Below, in pieces: positions 35,583 through 45,715 of a stretch of 64,000 bases of DNA. Both the position numbers and the translations under genes were made by a program. Origin of the DNA: Roseofilum casamattae BLCC-M143 (lineage in GTDB: Bacteria; Cyanobacteriota; Cyanobacteriia; Cyanobacteriales; Desertifilaceae); the NCBI RefSeq assembly GCF_030068455.1, contig NZ_JAQOSQ010000010.1, forward strand, positions 62,001 through 126,000. The letters are read 5' to 3'. Under the pieces are notes generated by a model that saw nothing but the letters and a program-made list of their open reading frames with translations, ran no database searches and was not told the DNA's origin. The number at the start of each line of letters is the position of its first letter. Within the stretch, counting starts at the first letter, position 1.

Positions 35583-35622
35583 AGGGAAAACTCCCATAAA
35601 TAATGTAAGCTATTGAATGATT

Positions 35623-36399
35623 TTAACCTTCGGGTTCCACACCCAAAGCGCGTAATTGTTCCGCCAGGCGATTAGCTCTTTGTTGTTCTTGTTCAATTCG
35701 CTCTTGACTGGTTAACAACAACTTACCTTCGCTATCCCACCAGCGAAGCCACGGCCATTCTTGATTTTGGTATCGTCCCTGCCAAATCCCCAATTCAACA
35801 TTTAAGGGTTCGATGGAATAATGACCGCGATCGTTGGGTTGCATTTTCTGATAGCGACCGTTAACTAATCGATACACTTCCACCCTGGATTTACTCACCT
35901 CATAAATTCCATAAAACGGAATTTGAATCGCCCGTTCGTAGACCCAAAACTTACCTTTAATTGGCGTAGTATCCCGTTCTTCTTCCCCATTCCCAGAAAC
36001 AAACTCCAAGGCAATTAACGGAATAATTGGTTCTTTCCATAAAACGTAAGAACGGCGAATCTTGCCGTCTAAAGTCGCAGGAACATTGGGAATGTAACAC
36101 CAATCTGGCGCTTCAGCTCCCTTTTCTGGGGCTTCTGGAGGATCGGGTAACCGCCAATAAATACCAGAGTCGCGACCAATGCAATAATTCCCGTCCGGAT
36201 GCAATTTATCTAAAATGGGAGTAATACAGTCCGTCAGCAGGTCGCCTTGCGGAGGTTCTTGGTAGTTCTTCACGAATTCTCCATTCTTATCGGGCAATTG
36301 GGTATGGTCGGGTAAATCATTCGCCCAATCTACGGTTGAGGCAATTCCCGAGTCAAGGGCGGGTTGTTGTCCGGTTTGGGTAATTGGACTCATCTGCAT
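35623..36399 (-). CDS. Uma2-family putative endonuclease (DUF820), second copy
   Basis: A 258-residue Uma2 protein of the longer subtype. It has KGAEAPDWCYIPNVP, IIPLIALEFVSGNGEEERD and KFWVYERAIQIPFYGIYEV, with a coiled-coil tail QERIEQEQQRANRLAEQLRA typical of this subgroup. It is only about 30% alike by eye to the neighbour at 34941, so it is not a recent tandem copy. The 5' region (36400-36529) separates it from the divergent NfeD gene. Confidence 0.85.
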   Translation of the reverse strand: MQMSPITQTGQQPALDSGIASTVDWANDLPDHTQLPDKNGEFVKNYQEPPQGDLLTDCITPILDKLHPDGNYCIGRDSGIYWRLPDPPEAPEKGAEAPDWCYIPNVPATLDGKIRRSYVLWKEPIIPLIALEFVSGNGEEERDTTPIKGKFWVYERAIQIPFYGIYEVSKSRVEVYRLVNGRYQKMQPNDRGHYSIEPLNVELGIWQGRYQNQEWPWLRWWDSEGKLLLTSQERIEQEQQRANRLAEQLRALGVEPEG

Positions 36400-36529
36400 T
36401 TCCCCAGTCTAATTCTCGCTTCTATTTTATCGCTGTTTTTTGTGAAGACTAGGTTAAAAATTGCAGGCGATCGCCCCATACATCGATTAGGCTAGTGCAT
36501 AAGCGGACTTACTCGGTAGATAGACAGTT

Positions 36530-36967
36530 ATGGCGATCGCTCCCACCTTTATTTGGCTTATTGCTGGCTTGGTCTTATGCGTAATGGAACTAGTCACCCC
36601 AACCGCATTTATCGAGTTGCTTATGGGAGTGGGTGCATTTGCAGTCGCTGGAATTTCGTTCCTCTTTCCCCAATTGGGTTTGGGGTTGCAAATTGCAGCT
36701 TGGATGGGCGTGTCTTTAGGACTAGTTGCAGGCACTCGCAAGCTCTTACCCAAACGCACCCCTCATATCATTGCGGAATCTCAGGAAGCCCAAACCTTAA
36801 CCGAACTTGCACCGGGTAAACCGGGACGAGTATTGTATGAAGGCAATTCCTGGCGGGCCAAATGCGACGATCCGCAAATGGCGATCGCGGCAGAGGAAAT
36901 GGTTTATGTGGTTCGGCGCGAAGGCAATACCCTCATTGTGATTCCGCAAAATTTGCTCAATTTCTAA
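36530..36967 (+). CDS. NfeD-like short membrane protein
   Basis: A 145-residue protein. Two to three N-terminal helices (about residues 4-65) are followed by a small OB-fold NfeD domain containing [20 protein letters not shown] and [12 protein letters not shown]. Short NfeD proteins act with the SPFH protein encoded next door in membrane organisation. The SPFH gene begins 33 bp downstream, so both are probably co-transcribed. Confidence 0.85.
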   Translation: MAIAPTFIWLIAGLVLCVMELVTPTAFIELLMGVGAFAVAGISFLFPQLGLGLQIAAWMGVSLGLVAGTRKLLPKRTPHIIAESQEAQTLTELAPGKPGRVLYEGNSWRAKCDDPQMAIAAEEMVYVVRREGNTLIVIPQNLLNF

Positions 36968-36999
36968 GGGTTAGTATCTCATTATTTCGGAGGTTTTAT

Positions 37000-38043
37000 A
37001 TGGAAGGTTTGTTTGGTGTCATTTTTGCTTTAGTCGTCGGCAGCAGCGCCCTCTCATCTTGCGTAAAAATTATTAATCAAAGCGATCGTGCTTTAGTCGA
37101 GAGATTGGGCAGATATAGCGGTCGCACTCTCGAGCCAGGATTGAATTTCATGGTGCCATTTCTCGATCGCGTTTCCTACAAAGAAACCACTCGCGAGAAA
37201 GTTCTCGACGTTCCGGCACAACAATGCATCACCCGCGATAATGTTTCCATTACGGTAGATGCCGTCGTCTATTGGCGGATTATGGATTTGGAGAAAGCCT
37301 ATTATAAAGTTGAAAACTTGCAGTCAGCCATGACCAATTTGGTCTTAACCCAAATTCGCTCGGAAATGGGAAAACTTGAATTGGATCAAACCTTCACCGC
37401 GCGATCGGAAATTAATGAGGTCTTGTTACGCGAATTAGATGTAGCAACCGACCCCTGGGGAGTGAAAGTAACGCGGGTGGAATTGCGCGATATTGTTCCT
37501 TCCAAAGCCGTCCAAGATTCTATGGAATTACAAATGTCTGCCGAGCGGAAAAAACGGGCAGCAATTTTAACCTCGGAAGGGGAACGAGATTCCGCAGTTA
37601 ATAGCGCGAAAGGACGAGCCGAAGCCCAGGTTTTAGATGCAGAAGCCCGACAAAAAGCAGCAATTTTAGATGCAGAAGCCCAGAAAAAAGCAACCGTGCT
37701 GAAAGCGCAAGCAGAACGTCAAGAAGCCGTGTTAAAAGCACAGGGAACGGCAGAAGCCCTACAAATTGTGACCAAAACCCTCCAAACCGACCCCAGAGCG
37801 CGGGAAGCATTGCAGTTTCTGATCGCCCAGAACTATATGGAAATGGGGATGAAAATTGGCAGTAGCGAGAGCAGTAAAGTTATGTTTATGGACCCGCGCA
37901 GTATTCCTTCCGCTCTAGAAGGAATGCGAGCCATTGTCGGCGATGCAGCGCCGGCATTGGAGCAGATGGAGCTGCCTTCAGTCACCTCTTCAATGCCTGT
38001 AGAATTAGACCAAGAAATTGCGGCTCTCAAGTCGCAAGCCTAA
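37000..38043 (+). CDS. SPFH/band-7 protein (stomatin/paraslipin-like)
   Basis: A 347-residue protein. A short N-terminal hydrophobic helix is followed by an SPFH domain ([17 protein letters not shown], then [20 protein letters not shown]) and a long Ala/Glu/Lys coiled coil (about residues 215-275, [20 protein letters not shown]). GGAGG at 36989-36993 sits 6 nt before ATG 37000; the frame is open 46 codons further upstream inside the nfeD-like gene but is not used. It probably oligomerises on the inner membrane with the NfeD partner. Convergent with the zur-like gene. Confidence 0.9.
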   Translation: MEGLFGVIFALVVGSSALSSCVKIINQSDRALVERLGRYSGRTLEPGLNFMVPFLDRVSYKETTREKVLDVPAQQCITRDNVSITVDAVVYWRIMDLEKAYYKVENLQSAMTNLVLTQIRSEMGKLELDQTFTARSEINEVLLRELDVATDPWGVKVTRVELRDIVPSKAVQDSMELQMSAERKKRAAILTSEGERDSAVNSAKGRAEAQVLDAEARQKAAILDAEAQKKATVLKAQAERQEAVLKAQGTAEALQIVTKTLQTDPRAREALQFLIAQNYMEMGMKIGSSESSKVMFMDPRSIPSALEGMRAIVGDAAPALEQMELPSVTSSMPVELDQEIAALKSQA

Positions 38044-38050
38044 ATAGATA

Positions 38051-38449
38051 TTATGAGTCTATGGCGGGTAGAACTTGACAGCGATCGCACAATCCAAAAA
38101 ATTCCAGAGTATGATAAAAAACCTGGAATTTATAAGACTCCCGTAACGTAATTTCTAAGTCATGAACGGGACATTCCGAAAGCAAAATAGACTTCCCACA
38201 TTTAAGGCAGGTTAAATGATGCCGATCTTGTTCGATGGATGAGTAAACCGCTTCCCCATTCTCTAAGGTGCGAGATTGAATCGCACCTTTTTGTTTTAAT
38301 CCTTCTACAGCACGATAGACCGTGGCCAAACCCAGAGAACGCTCGGCATTGCGCAATTCGATATAGATCTCTTGCGCTGAGAGTGCTTTCCCCAAGGTTT
38401 TTAGCAAGTTAATGACGATCTTTTGAGAGCGAGTATACTTGGATTTCAT
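38051..38449 (-). CDS. zur: Fur-family zinc regulator (Zur/FurB-like)
   Basis: A 132-residue Fur-family repressor. YTRSQKIVINLLKTLGKALS and SLGLATVYRAVEGLKQKG are the winged-helix DNA-binding part. HHLTCLKCG and LCDRCQ supply the structural zinc cysteines. The TRSQ start and YHTLEFFGLC pattern match cyanobacterial Zur (FurB), not FurA or PerR. A Zur-box-like site precedes znuA at 45.7 kb. ATG 38449 is preferred over a TTG at 38467. The GATAAC...GTTATC half-sites around 38450-38480 might be its own operator, but they are far apart. Confidence 0.75.
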   Translation of the reverse strand: MKSKYTRSQKIVINLLKTLGKALSAQEIYIELRNAERSLGLATVYRAVEGLKQKGAIQSRTLENGEAVYSSIEQDRHHLTCLKCGKSILLSECPVHDLEITLRESYKFQVFYHTLEFFGLCDRCQVLPAIDS

Positions 38450-38594
38450 GATAACTGTTTCGATCAACCGATTCTGTTATCTTAAAATAATTAATTCAAA
38501 ATGTTCGTGACGAGCGAGCTTGATTCTCGATCGCCTATTTGTTTGGAGGGAATATCAGTTGTTTTTTATACCTTTTTCTAGATTGAGCGATACT

Positions 38595-39065
38595 CAAGGT
38601 GGATGGGTTTGAACTGGCTCCTTACATTCGCAAGCATGACTCATAAATTATCTTATTACGTCTTCAGTGAGTGTCTTGGAGAAGGCCCTAGACTGCCGCA
38701 TTTTCATGAGTTATAATGATTTCATTGTCAAGCCTGTGGATATAACTATCCTGTTAGAGCCGATTAAAACCGGGTTCAACTCGGACTGGATCGATCGAGA
38801 ATTGATAGCTCAAGAGGAATGAGAGGAAGTAAAAGCGATCGAATACACTTATCCACCGCTAGAACTACTTAATTGGTTGACATCTTTGCTGCGGATCGGT
38901 GATTTTGGTAGTGTGGATGAGGAGATTCCACGCTGACGCCTTCTAGACGCAAACTACGATCGATTTTGCGATCGCCCGCTCTCCCTTGCCGATAAATTCC
39001 ATGAAGTTAGAATTTTAGAACTCTTGACTTATGCCGAACTCGAAGCCACTCGATCGTCGATTTAG
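38595..39065 (+). pseudogene. Decayed copy of the C-terminal receiver region of the downstream hybrid kinase
   Basis: The DNA aligns with 41811-42265 of the intact kinase. Translated pieces include DGFELAPYIRKHD (intact: [13 protein letters not shown]), NDFIVKPVDITILLEPI ([17 protein letters not shown]), LRIGDFGSVDEEIPR ([15 protein letters not shown]) and FCDRPLSLADKF ([12 protein letters not shown]). In-frame stops at several points and shifts of frame show it is dead. It covers only the receiver and the tail. It lies 519 bp before the kinase gene, so it probably arose by local duplication then decay, or is the tail of a lost paralogue. Confidence 0.8.
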
Positions 39066-39583
39066 AGCAGCGATGAACGATGTACTGCTTCACGTTTGGG
39101 AATGGGGAACGGGCAAAGTTTTACCCAAACAAAATAGAGATAAAATGGGTGATTAGCATAACCTATAGAGTTGAGTTAATGAGTGAGACCTGAGATTGCA
39201 CCAGAGAATATAATTGAGCTAGTAAAAAGTGCAAAGAAACGAATGAAGACAATCGGTTGTAACCGTTCTGAATAACAGGGTAACCCCATCAACCATGAAT
39301 TGACAAATTGCTGGATTTGTGGGAAATATTAATTCAGAGATCGAGGTAATCTAAATTAATTAAGAGCTATCGACCTAACCATCAGAACGTCAGAAATTGT
39401 AATGTCTCTTAGAGATAATAGCGATTCTCACGGACTAAAAATATATTTATTAAATAATAGAGGAATTAAAATCTTTCTAATCTTTCGTTCGGTTAAGCCA
39501 ATATTTGCAGTGTAGAGAAAAAAGTGGAATAACTACCTGCTTTAAATTCACAACTACATAATCTTCTGCATTCATATCTTTCG
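39066..39583. other. Non-coding region upstream of the hybrid kinase
   Basis: This AT-rich segment of about 500 bp is between the pseudogene and the kinase ATG. I see no frame longer than about 30 codons with a ribosome binding site, and no clear promoter. Together with 38450-38594 it makes the largest stretch without a functional gene in the window. Confidence 0.4.
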
Positions 39584-42265
39584 ATGAAAAGTATTCTCAA
39601 ACCCTCAAACTCACTGTTATCCTCATTGCGCCGACGCTCGATTGGCTCAACCTTGCTACTTTACGTTTTAGGGAGTGCCTTATTAGGGTTGGGCGGTATG
39701 TCTTATGTGTTTTATACCGTTCTCGAGTCTCGTGCCAAAGATGATATTCAAACTCAGTTGCGCAAAGAAGTAGCTGCCATTGAAGGCGAGATGGCAGAAG
39801 CAGAGCAGATGATGCAAGATTTGGCTGCAACCGTTCCGGTTTTGCAGAGCGTCGGCATTGAAGACCCAGCAGCCTACGAACAAGTCATATTGAGCATGTT
39901 CGAGCAACGTTCTAAATTGACCATGGCCCTGGGCTTTGGCCAGTCTCCTTATGCCATCATTAGCGATCGCGAAACCTATTGGCCTTATTTCTTCCTCGAC
40001 CAAAATGTCCCCAACCAAGTCGGTCAACCGCTCCCCTCTCCTAATACCCATATTCGCCAAGGAGATGTCTGCGACGTTGATGATTGTTTTCAGGAAGTCT
40101 ATTGGACGGAACCTACAGCCCTCCCTCGAGGGGAAACCATGTGGCTCGAGCCCTATGAATGGACGGGGATTACCATGACCACAGTCATCGGCCCTATCTT
40201 TACCTCCGACAACCAACTCCTCGGACTGAGCGGCTTAGATATGAACGTAACGGCACTGAGCGCGCGGATTCAATCTCCCGAGAGTTGGAAAAATGGATAT
40301 TACGCCATCTTGAGTGCGGCAGGCAATCTGCTCGCCTATCCTCCAGAACCCAGCCAAGCCACTGCTCTGACCAACTATGCCGATATTCCAGAACTGAAAC
40401 GGGTTTGGGAGCAAATCAGCCGGGAGAGTCAAGGGTTATTAGTCGCCGATGGCTACTATTTGGCTTATCAGCGCATCGAACGTACCGGTTGGTTAATGCT
40501 GGCAGCCGTTCCCCAGTCCGTTGTCTTAACTCCGGTTTTAACAATTACTTTGGGGGCAGCTTTAGGCGCAGGTACGATCTTGACGGTATTGGTTTCGCTG
40601 TTTGTCCGGCGCTTAAACGGGCGGCTGAAACCCATCTTGCATGAATGTCAAGCCGTCATGACTCGCCAGAGCGATCGCGAAGCCAACCACCAACCCGTGC
40701 CTGCTCTGCAGCTCTCTCCCAATGCCGACGAGCTAGATGTACTCAATGCTTCCTTTGCACGAATGACCGCTCAACTGAAAACCTCATTTGCCGAACTCGA
40801 AGCGAGAGTGGAAGAGAGAACTCGCGAGTTGCAGATTGCCATGGAAACGGCTGATGCGGCCAACCAGGCAAAGAGTGAATTTCTGGCGAACATGAGTCAC
40901 GAGCTACGAACCCCACTTAATGGCATTCTCGGCTATGCTCAGATCCTACAACGGAGCAGCGAAGTGAGCCAGACAGACCGCAAAGGGATTGATGTGATTC
41001 GCCAAGCAGGCACTCACTTGTTAACGCTGATTAATGATGTATTGGATTTAGCCAAAATTGAAGCGCGCAAGCTGGAACTGGTCCCGAAAACCGTCAATTT
41101 ACCTTCTCTGTTGCAAGGAGTTGCAGAAGTGATTCGCATCAAAGCAGAAGAAAAAGGTCTCCAGTTCCAAGCCATTATCTCCTCCCGGTTGCCTGAAGGG
41201 GTTTATCTGGACCCCAAACGCTTGCGCCAAGTTCTTTTGAATTTGCTCGGTAACTCCACTAAATTTACCGACCGAGGAGAAATTACTTTGATCGTCAAAC
41301 CGTTGGGTTTTCCTCAATCAAGTCCGGAGTGGGATACACCAATTGTGCCCGTGCGCTTTACAGTAGAAGACACCGGTAGGGGCATAACTCCTCAGCAAGT
41401 GGAGAGAATCTTTTTACCATTCGAGCAAGTCGGCGGTCAACAGCAACGAGCGGAAGGTACTGGTTTGGGTCTGGCCATTACTCGTCAAATTGTGGAGATG
41501 ATGGGGAGCAAAATTCAAGTCAGTAGCGAGTTGGGTAAAGGCAGTTGTTTTTGGTTTGAGGTTGACCTCCCCATCAGTCAGAATTGGCAGGAGAAGCTGA
41601 GGGCCGATACCCAAGGTAAAATTTTGGGCTACCGTGGCGATCGCCGCAAGGTTCTGATTGTAGACGATAAAGCAGTTAACCGGATGGTGATGCGAGAAGT
41701 CTTGGAATTGCTCGGATTTGCGATCGCGGAAGCAGAAGATGGAGAGCAAGGTATCACGCAGTATCAACAGTTTCAACCCGATCTGATTATTACCGATTTG
41801 GTCATGCCCACCCTAGATGGCTTTGAATTCACCCGTCGCATTCGCAAGCAAGATCCCGAGATTATTATTATTGCGTCTTCGGCTAGTGTATTGGAGCACG
41901 ATCGAGACTACAGTATTGCGATCGGCTGCAATGATTTTGTCGTGAAGCCTGTAGACATAGATATACTCTTAGAACGCATCCAAATCTGGTTAAATCTCGA
42001 CTGGATCTATGAAGAGCCGGTAGCTCCGGAGGAACCTGTAGAATATCTGTATCCCCCTCTGGAAGAACTCAAGCAATTGAAATATTTGGCTCGCATAGGG
42101 GATTTTGGTGGGGTGGATGAAGAGATCGAACGCTTGCGCTGTTTGGACGCTACTTATAATGGGTTTTGCGATCGCCTGCTCTCTCTTGCTGATGAATTTG
42201 ATGAAAGTGGTATTTTAGAACTGTTGACCCATGCCACCCCCAAACCCGCCTTATCATCTCTTTAG
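39584..42265 (+). CDS. Hybrid sensor histidine kinase with extracytoplasmic Cache-type sensor
   Basis: An 893-residue membrane protein. TM1 is about residues 22-43, an extracytoplasmic double-Cache-like sensor runs to about 310, and TM2 is about 318-342. A HAMP and coiled coil follow. The HisKA domain carries the phospho-acceptor His439 ([15 protein letters not shown]). The HATPase has [15 protein letters not shown] and [10 protein letters not shown]-terminal receiver has VLIVDDK and phospho-acceptor Asp738 (IITDLVMP), and a helical tail follows. The output partner is unknown. A degenerate copy of its last 150 residues sits just upstream. Confidence 0.92.
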   Translation: MKSILKPSNSLLSSLRRRSIGSTLLLYVLGSALLGLGGMSYVFYTVLESRAKDDIQTQLRKEVAAIEGEMAEAEQMMQDLAATVPVLQSVGIEDPAAYEQVILSMFEQRSKLTMALGFGQSPYAIISDRETYWPYFFLDQNVPNQVGQPLPSPNTHIRQGDVCDVDDCFQEVYWTEPTALPRGETMWLEPYEWTGITMTTVIGPIFTSDNQLLGLSGLDMNVTALSARIQSPESWKNGYYAILSAAGNLLAYPPEPSQATALTNYADIPELKRVWEQISRESQGLLVADGYYLAYQRIERTGWLMLAAVPQSVVLTPVLTITLGAALGAGTILTVLVSLFVRRLNGRLKPILHECQAVMTRQSDREANHQPVPALQLSPNADELDVLNASFARMTAQLKTSFAELEARVEERTRELQIAMETADAANQAKSEFLANMSHELRTPLNGILGYAQILQRSSEVSQTDRKGIDVIRQAGTHLLTLINDVLDLAKIEARKLELVPKTVNLPSLLQGVAEVIRIKAEEKGLQFQAIISSRLPEGVYLDPKRLRQVLLNLLGNSTKFTDRGEITLIVKPLGFPQSSPEWDTPIVPVRFTVEDTGRGITPQQVERIFLPFEQVGGQQQRAEGTGLGLAITRQIVEMMGSKIQVSSELGKGSCFWFEVDLPISQNWQEKLRADTQGKILGYRGDRRKVLIVDDKAVNRMVMREVLELLGFAIAEAEDGEQGITQYQQFQPDLIITDLVMPTLDGFEFTRRIRKQDPEIIIIASSASVLEHDRDYSIAIGCNDFVVKPVDIDILLERIQIWLNLDWIYEEPVAPEEPVEYLYPPLEELKQLKYLARIGDFGGVDEEIERLRCLDATYNGFCDRLLSLADEFDESGILELLTHATPKPALSSL

Positions 42266-42285
42266 AATATCCCGAGTGGTTCATT

Positions 42286-42888
42286 ATGAGCGAGCTGAGT
42301 ATTCTCGAACAAGCTGTTGATTCCGTATTGCATTCTACTCTTATTCCCGATCCGGAGAGAGTAGTCGGTCAATTAGTGGCACTAGAAAAGAGTGTGAAAA
42401 AAACGAAGGAAAGTTATCAATTGCAACAGCTTGTCGGCACGTGGCGTTTGTGTTTCGTTACGGGAGGGAAACCGGGGCGATCGCCAAATATTCTGCAAAT
42501 GAAACTGGCACAAGTTATGTTGCGGTCCATTCCCATTCAACTCATTTATTCTCCACTCTCGGAACGGGAGACAATTAATACAGAGAAAATAGAACCGGGA
42601 TGGGTACAAAATCAAGTCCGAGTCGGACTATTTACCCTGGAGGTTTCCGGACCTGTCAAGCACATAAAATCCAACTCTATTCTCGCATTTGACTTTACCA
42701 AAATGCAAATTGAATCCTTTAGCTATTCTTTATTTTCTACCCGAATTAGAAAAGGAGAAGAAACTGACTCCAAATTCTATACAACTCCAGTAAGCCAACA
42801 ACCCTTCTTCAATTATTTCTTAGTCCGCGATCGCTTCATTGCCGCTCGCGGACGAGGAGGAGGTTTAGCACTTTGGGGACGAGTTTAA
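42286..42888 (+). CDS. PAP/fibrillin-family lipid-associated protein
   Basis: A 200-residue protein of the plastid-lipid-associated protein/fibrillin family, a lipocalin-like fold. The core strand LVGTWRLCFVTGGKPG and the C-terminal FLVRDRFIAARGRGGGLALW motif are typical of PAP/fibrillins in cyanobacteria and plastids. They bind isoprenoid or lipid molecules at thylakoids and plastoglobules; the ligand here is unknown. 20 bp after the kinase gene, possibly co-transcribed. Confidence 0.75.
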   Translation: MSELSILEQAVDSVLHSTLIPDPERVVGQLVALEKSVKKTKESYQLQQLVGTWRLCFVTGGKPGRSPNILQMKLAQVMLRSIPIQLIYSPLSERETINTEKIEPGWVQNQVRVGLFTLEVSGPVKHIKSNSILAFDFTKMQIESFSYSLFSTRIRKGEETDSKFYTTPVSQQPFFNYFLVRDRFIAARGRGGGLALWGRV

Positions 42889-42896
42889 CCTGAAGA

Positions 42897-43787
42897 TTAG
42901 ACAAAAATCTCACCTTTCGAGATGGAAATCACTTGACCGCCAACTTGGGGAGCAATCTCGCCATTATTCTCTTGTGCGCGCAATCGTAATAAGGATGGGC
43001 GATCGATTTCGTACCCTTGTTCGACTCGTGCATCAATACTTTTACTATTGAAGTAATTCTGTTTGACTAAATAAGCTGCAAAACATCCATTCGCACTACC
43101 AGTTGCCGGATCTTCTGGGATGCCCAAATAGTCCGCAAACATGCGCGCGCTAAAATCATTCTGCGGATAATTTGTTTCCGGGCAAAACACAAAAATTTCT
43201 TTCCCTTCCGTCTGTTGAATGAACTCGTTATACAAGGATAAGTTAACCTGACATTTTTTGAGCGATCGATGAGTTTTGAGCGGCACAATGGTGAAATCCA
43301 TGCCAGTAGAAACGACTTGAATTGGAAAGCGATCGTCAATATCATCTGGATTTAAACCGAGCATTGGTGCAAGTATCTCTGGGGAAATGATTTCGAGAAA
43401 CTCAGCTCGATTTTGCTGCATCCACAAGTAATCTTCTCCCGAGTTATCCCTTTCCCAATATACGGGAATTTGCCCGACTTTGAGATTCAAATTAACTTGT
43501 TTCACCGCCGATCGAATTAACTCCTGCTGGATAATATAAGCCGTTCCCAATGTGGGATGGCCGGCAAAGGGCAACTCTTGAGTTGGAGTGAAAATTCGCA
43601 CGTCATAGCCTCCATTTTTTGGAGTATCGCTGAGAATAAATGTGGTTTCTGAAAAATTAATTTCTCTCGCGATCGCCTCCATTATCTCTGTCGCTAAATC
43701 TCCGGCATTCGCCACCACAGCCAATGGATTCCCACTATAGCGACCCACGGCAAAAACATCAACAATATAAAAGGGTAGAGAGGGCAT
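42897..43787 (-). CDS. PhzF-family isomerase/epimerase
   Basis: A 296-residue PhzF-like protein. The N-terminal VDVFAVGRYSGNPLAVV, the catalytic Glu in NFSETTFIL, PFAGHPTLGTAYI and the C-terminal PATGSANGCFAAYLV are the family's hallmarks. Members catalyse isomerisation or epimerisation of small metabolites. ATG 43787 fits the family start better than 43841. Convergent with the PAP/fibrillin gene. Confidence 0.9.
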   Translation of the reverse strand: MPSLPFYIVDVFAVGRYSGNPLAVVANAGDLATEIMEAIAREINFSETTFILSDTPKNGGYDVRIFTPTQELPFAGHPTLGTAYIIQQELIRSAVKQVNLNLKVGQIPVYWERDNSGEDYLWMQQNRAEFLEIISPEILAPMLGLNPDDIDDRFPIQVVSTGMDFTIVPLKTHRSLKKCQVNLSLYNEFIQQTEGKEIFVFCPETNYPQNDFSARMFADYLGIPEDPATGSANGCFAAYLVKQNYFNSKSIDARVEQGYEIDRPSLLRLRAQENNGEIAPQVGGQVISISKGEIFV

Positions 43788-43937
43788 AGAAACAGAGTAG
43801 AGCAACGTATTCTCTCTCATCATAAAGGAAAGCGATCGCAAATATTGGCAAATTCTCCATTAAATCTAGGCAATTTCCAAGAATTTGATTAGACTACTAG
43901 TAGAAAATTAGTCAACCGCATTCGCAATAGTCGATCT

Positions 43938-45518
43938 ATGAACCGACTCAACCCCTGGCTCAAAATTACAACACCATTTATTGTTGGACTGCTGCTTGCC
44001 TTACTGTACTCTTGGTGGAGCGATGCTTCTATTGCATCATCCTCATTTGAACTACGCTTATTACATACCAACGATCATCACGCTCATTTAGAACCGGTAA
44101 AGGCTGGCGATAAAGGAACTCTAGGAGGAATTGCTCAACGCAAAACCCTAATCGATCGCCTGCGTCAGGAAAGTGAAGCCAATCATCAACCCTTACTGCT
44201 CCTAGATGCTGGAGATGTATTTCAAGGAACGCTTTATTTTAATACCTATCAAGGACAAGCGGATCTCGAATTTTATAACCGCTTAGACTATGATGCGATG
44301 ACTGTAGGAAATCATGAATTCGATCGCGGCCAAGAACCATTAGCTGAATTCATTCAAGGAGCTGATTTTCCCGTTCTATCGGCTAACCTAGATGTTAACT
44401 CGAGTTCTCCATTATTTGGTTTAACGAAACCTTGGATAATTCTAGAGCGCGATCGCGAAAAAATTGGAATTATCGGTCTGACAACCGATCGCACCCCGGA
44501 ATTATCTAATGTTGGTGAAGGTATTGTATTTCAAGATCCGATTGTTACAGCACGAAAAAGTGTTGCAGAACTGAGCAAACAAGGAATTAATAAAATTGTT
44601 GCCCTAACTCATTTAGGCATAGCACAAGATTTACAACTGGCGCAACAGGTTGATGGGATTGATGTCATTCTGGGCGGTCATTCTCATACTAAACTGGGAG
44701 AGATTCCCGGAGCCGAAAACCCTTATCCAATTGTCCGGAAAACACCGAATGGCGATCCAATTTTGGTAGCAACAGACTGGGAATGGGGAAAATATTTAGG
44801 CGATCTACAAGTAGAGTTCGATCGCCAAGGAAAATTAACTCAATGGAATGGCAATCTTCATGCGATCGATGAAACAATTCCTGCCGATCCGGAATTCGAG
44901 ACAATTCTCCAAGACTTGAGACAACCCATCCAAGCCATGAAAGCCGAAATGATTGGAGAAACTTCAGTTCGTTTGAATGGAGATAGAGATGAGATTCGCC
45001 GCAAAGCAACTAATCTCGGTACGTTAATTGCCGAAGCAATGTTATCTAAAACAAAAGGAAGTGGCGCGCAAGTTGCAATTACAAATGGTGGCGGAATTCG
45101 TGCGAGTATTGCTCGAGGACCGATCGCATTCGGTCAAGTCTTAGAAGTGCTTCCTTTTGGGAATACCATTATTCAAATTGAGCTAACTGGAGAGCAAATT
45201 GCCGAGACATTAGAGTATGGCGTGAGTCAGATCGAGCATGGTGGCGGTTGTTTTCCGCAAGTGGCCGGACTTCAATTTAGTTGGGATGCCACATTACCCG
45301 TAGGTTCGCGCGTCACTAACATTAAAATGCGGCAACCCGATGGAGCTTATGTTCCTCTCAATAACCGGGAAACCTATCGGGTTGTCACCACCAAATTTCT
45401 CTATAAAGGAGGCGACGGTTATAGTGGATTTCAACAAGGTCAAAATAAGCTAGATACTGGCTATTTGCTCTCCGATAGCTTGATTGAATATATCCGAGCG
45501 CATTCCCCCATTCGTTAG
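43938..45518 (+). CDS. Exported 5'-nucleotidase/2',3'-cyclic phosphodiesterase family protein
   Basis: A 526-residue protein. An N-terminal signal anchor (about residues 10-30) is followed by a metallophosphatase domain with LLHTNDHHAHL, LLLDAGDVFQG, TVGNHEFDRG and ILGGHSHTKLG motifs. The C-terminal 5'-nucleotidase domain has ITNGGGIRASIARG and the substrate-binding TKFLYKGGDGYSGF. It dephosphorylates extracellular nucleotides for phosphate and nucleoside scavenging. A strong terminator follows. Confidence 0.9.
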   Translation: MNRLNPWLKITTPFIVGLLLALLYSWWSDASIASSSFELRLLHTNDHHAHLEPVKAGDKGTLGGIAQRKTLIDRLRQESEANHQPLLLLDAGDVFQGTLYFNTYQGQADLEFYNRLDYDAMTVGNHEFDRGQEPLAEFIQGADFPVLSANLDVNSSSPLFGLTKPWIILERDREKIGIIGLTTDRTPELSNVGEGIVFQDPIVTARKSVAELSKQGINKIVALTHLGIAQDLQLAQQVDGIDVILGGHSHTKLGEIPGAENPYPIVRKTPNGDPILVATDWEWGKYLGDLQVEFDRQGKLTQWNGNLHAIDETIPADPEFETILQDLRQPIQAMKAEMIGETSVRLNGDRDEIRRKATNLGTLIAEAMLSKTKGSGAQVAITNGGGIRASIARGPIAFGQVLEVLPFGNTIIQIELTGEQIAETLEYGVSQIEHGGGCFPQVAGLQFSWDATLPVGSRVTNIKMRQPDGAYVPLNNRETYRVVTTKFLYKGGDGYSGFQQGQNKLDTGYLLSDSLIEYIRAHSPIR

Positions 45519-45563
45519 GACTATCGGAATCTCCAACCCGGATCGCTTCACGATCGATCTTAC

Positions 45564-45606
45564 TTGTTGCCTCCAAGCCAGTAGCAGTTTGGAGGCAACA
45601 AATTTT
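45564..45606 (+). terminator. Intrinsic terminator after the 5'-nucleotidase gene
   Basis: TTGTTGCCTCCAA (45564-45576) pairs perfectly with TTGGAGGCAACAA (45589-45601) across a 12-nt loop, followed by ATTTT. A 13-bp stem, strong. Confidence 0.75.
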
Positions 45607-45676
45607 ACGATATCTTTATCTTTAATCTCTATGGTATGAGATAAATTTGATTGCACTTTGCATTATTCAAAGAGTA

Positions 45677-45694
45677 GAATGATAATCATTCTCA
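45677..45694 (+). promoter_or_regulatory. Zur-box-like operator upstream of znuA
   Basis: The palindrome GAATGAT-A-ATCATTC lies at 45677-45691. The overlapping TGATAATCATTCTCA (45680-45694) differs at one base from the cyanobacterial Zur consensus TGATAATNATTATCA as I remember it. It stands 22 bp before the znuA start. A Zur-like gene is 7 kb away. Zn-dependent repression of znuA is inferred. Confidence 0.75.
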
Positions 45695-45715
45695 GCACTA
45701 ACTTACATTTCAGCC

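Noticed and set aside
36862-36999. N-terminal extension of the SPFH protein into the nfeD-like gene
   Set aside because: GGAGG 6 nt before ATG 37000 and the family N-terminus fix the start; the extension is an overlapping frame.
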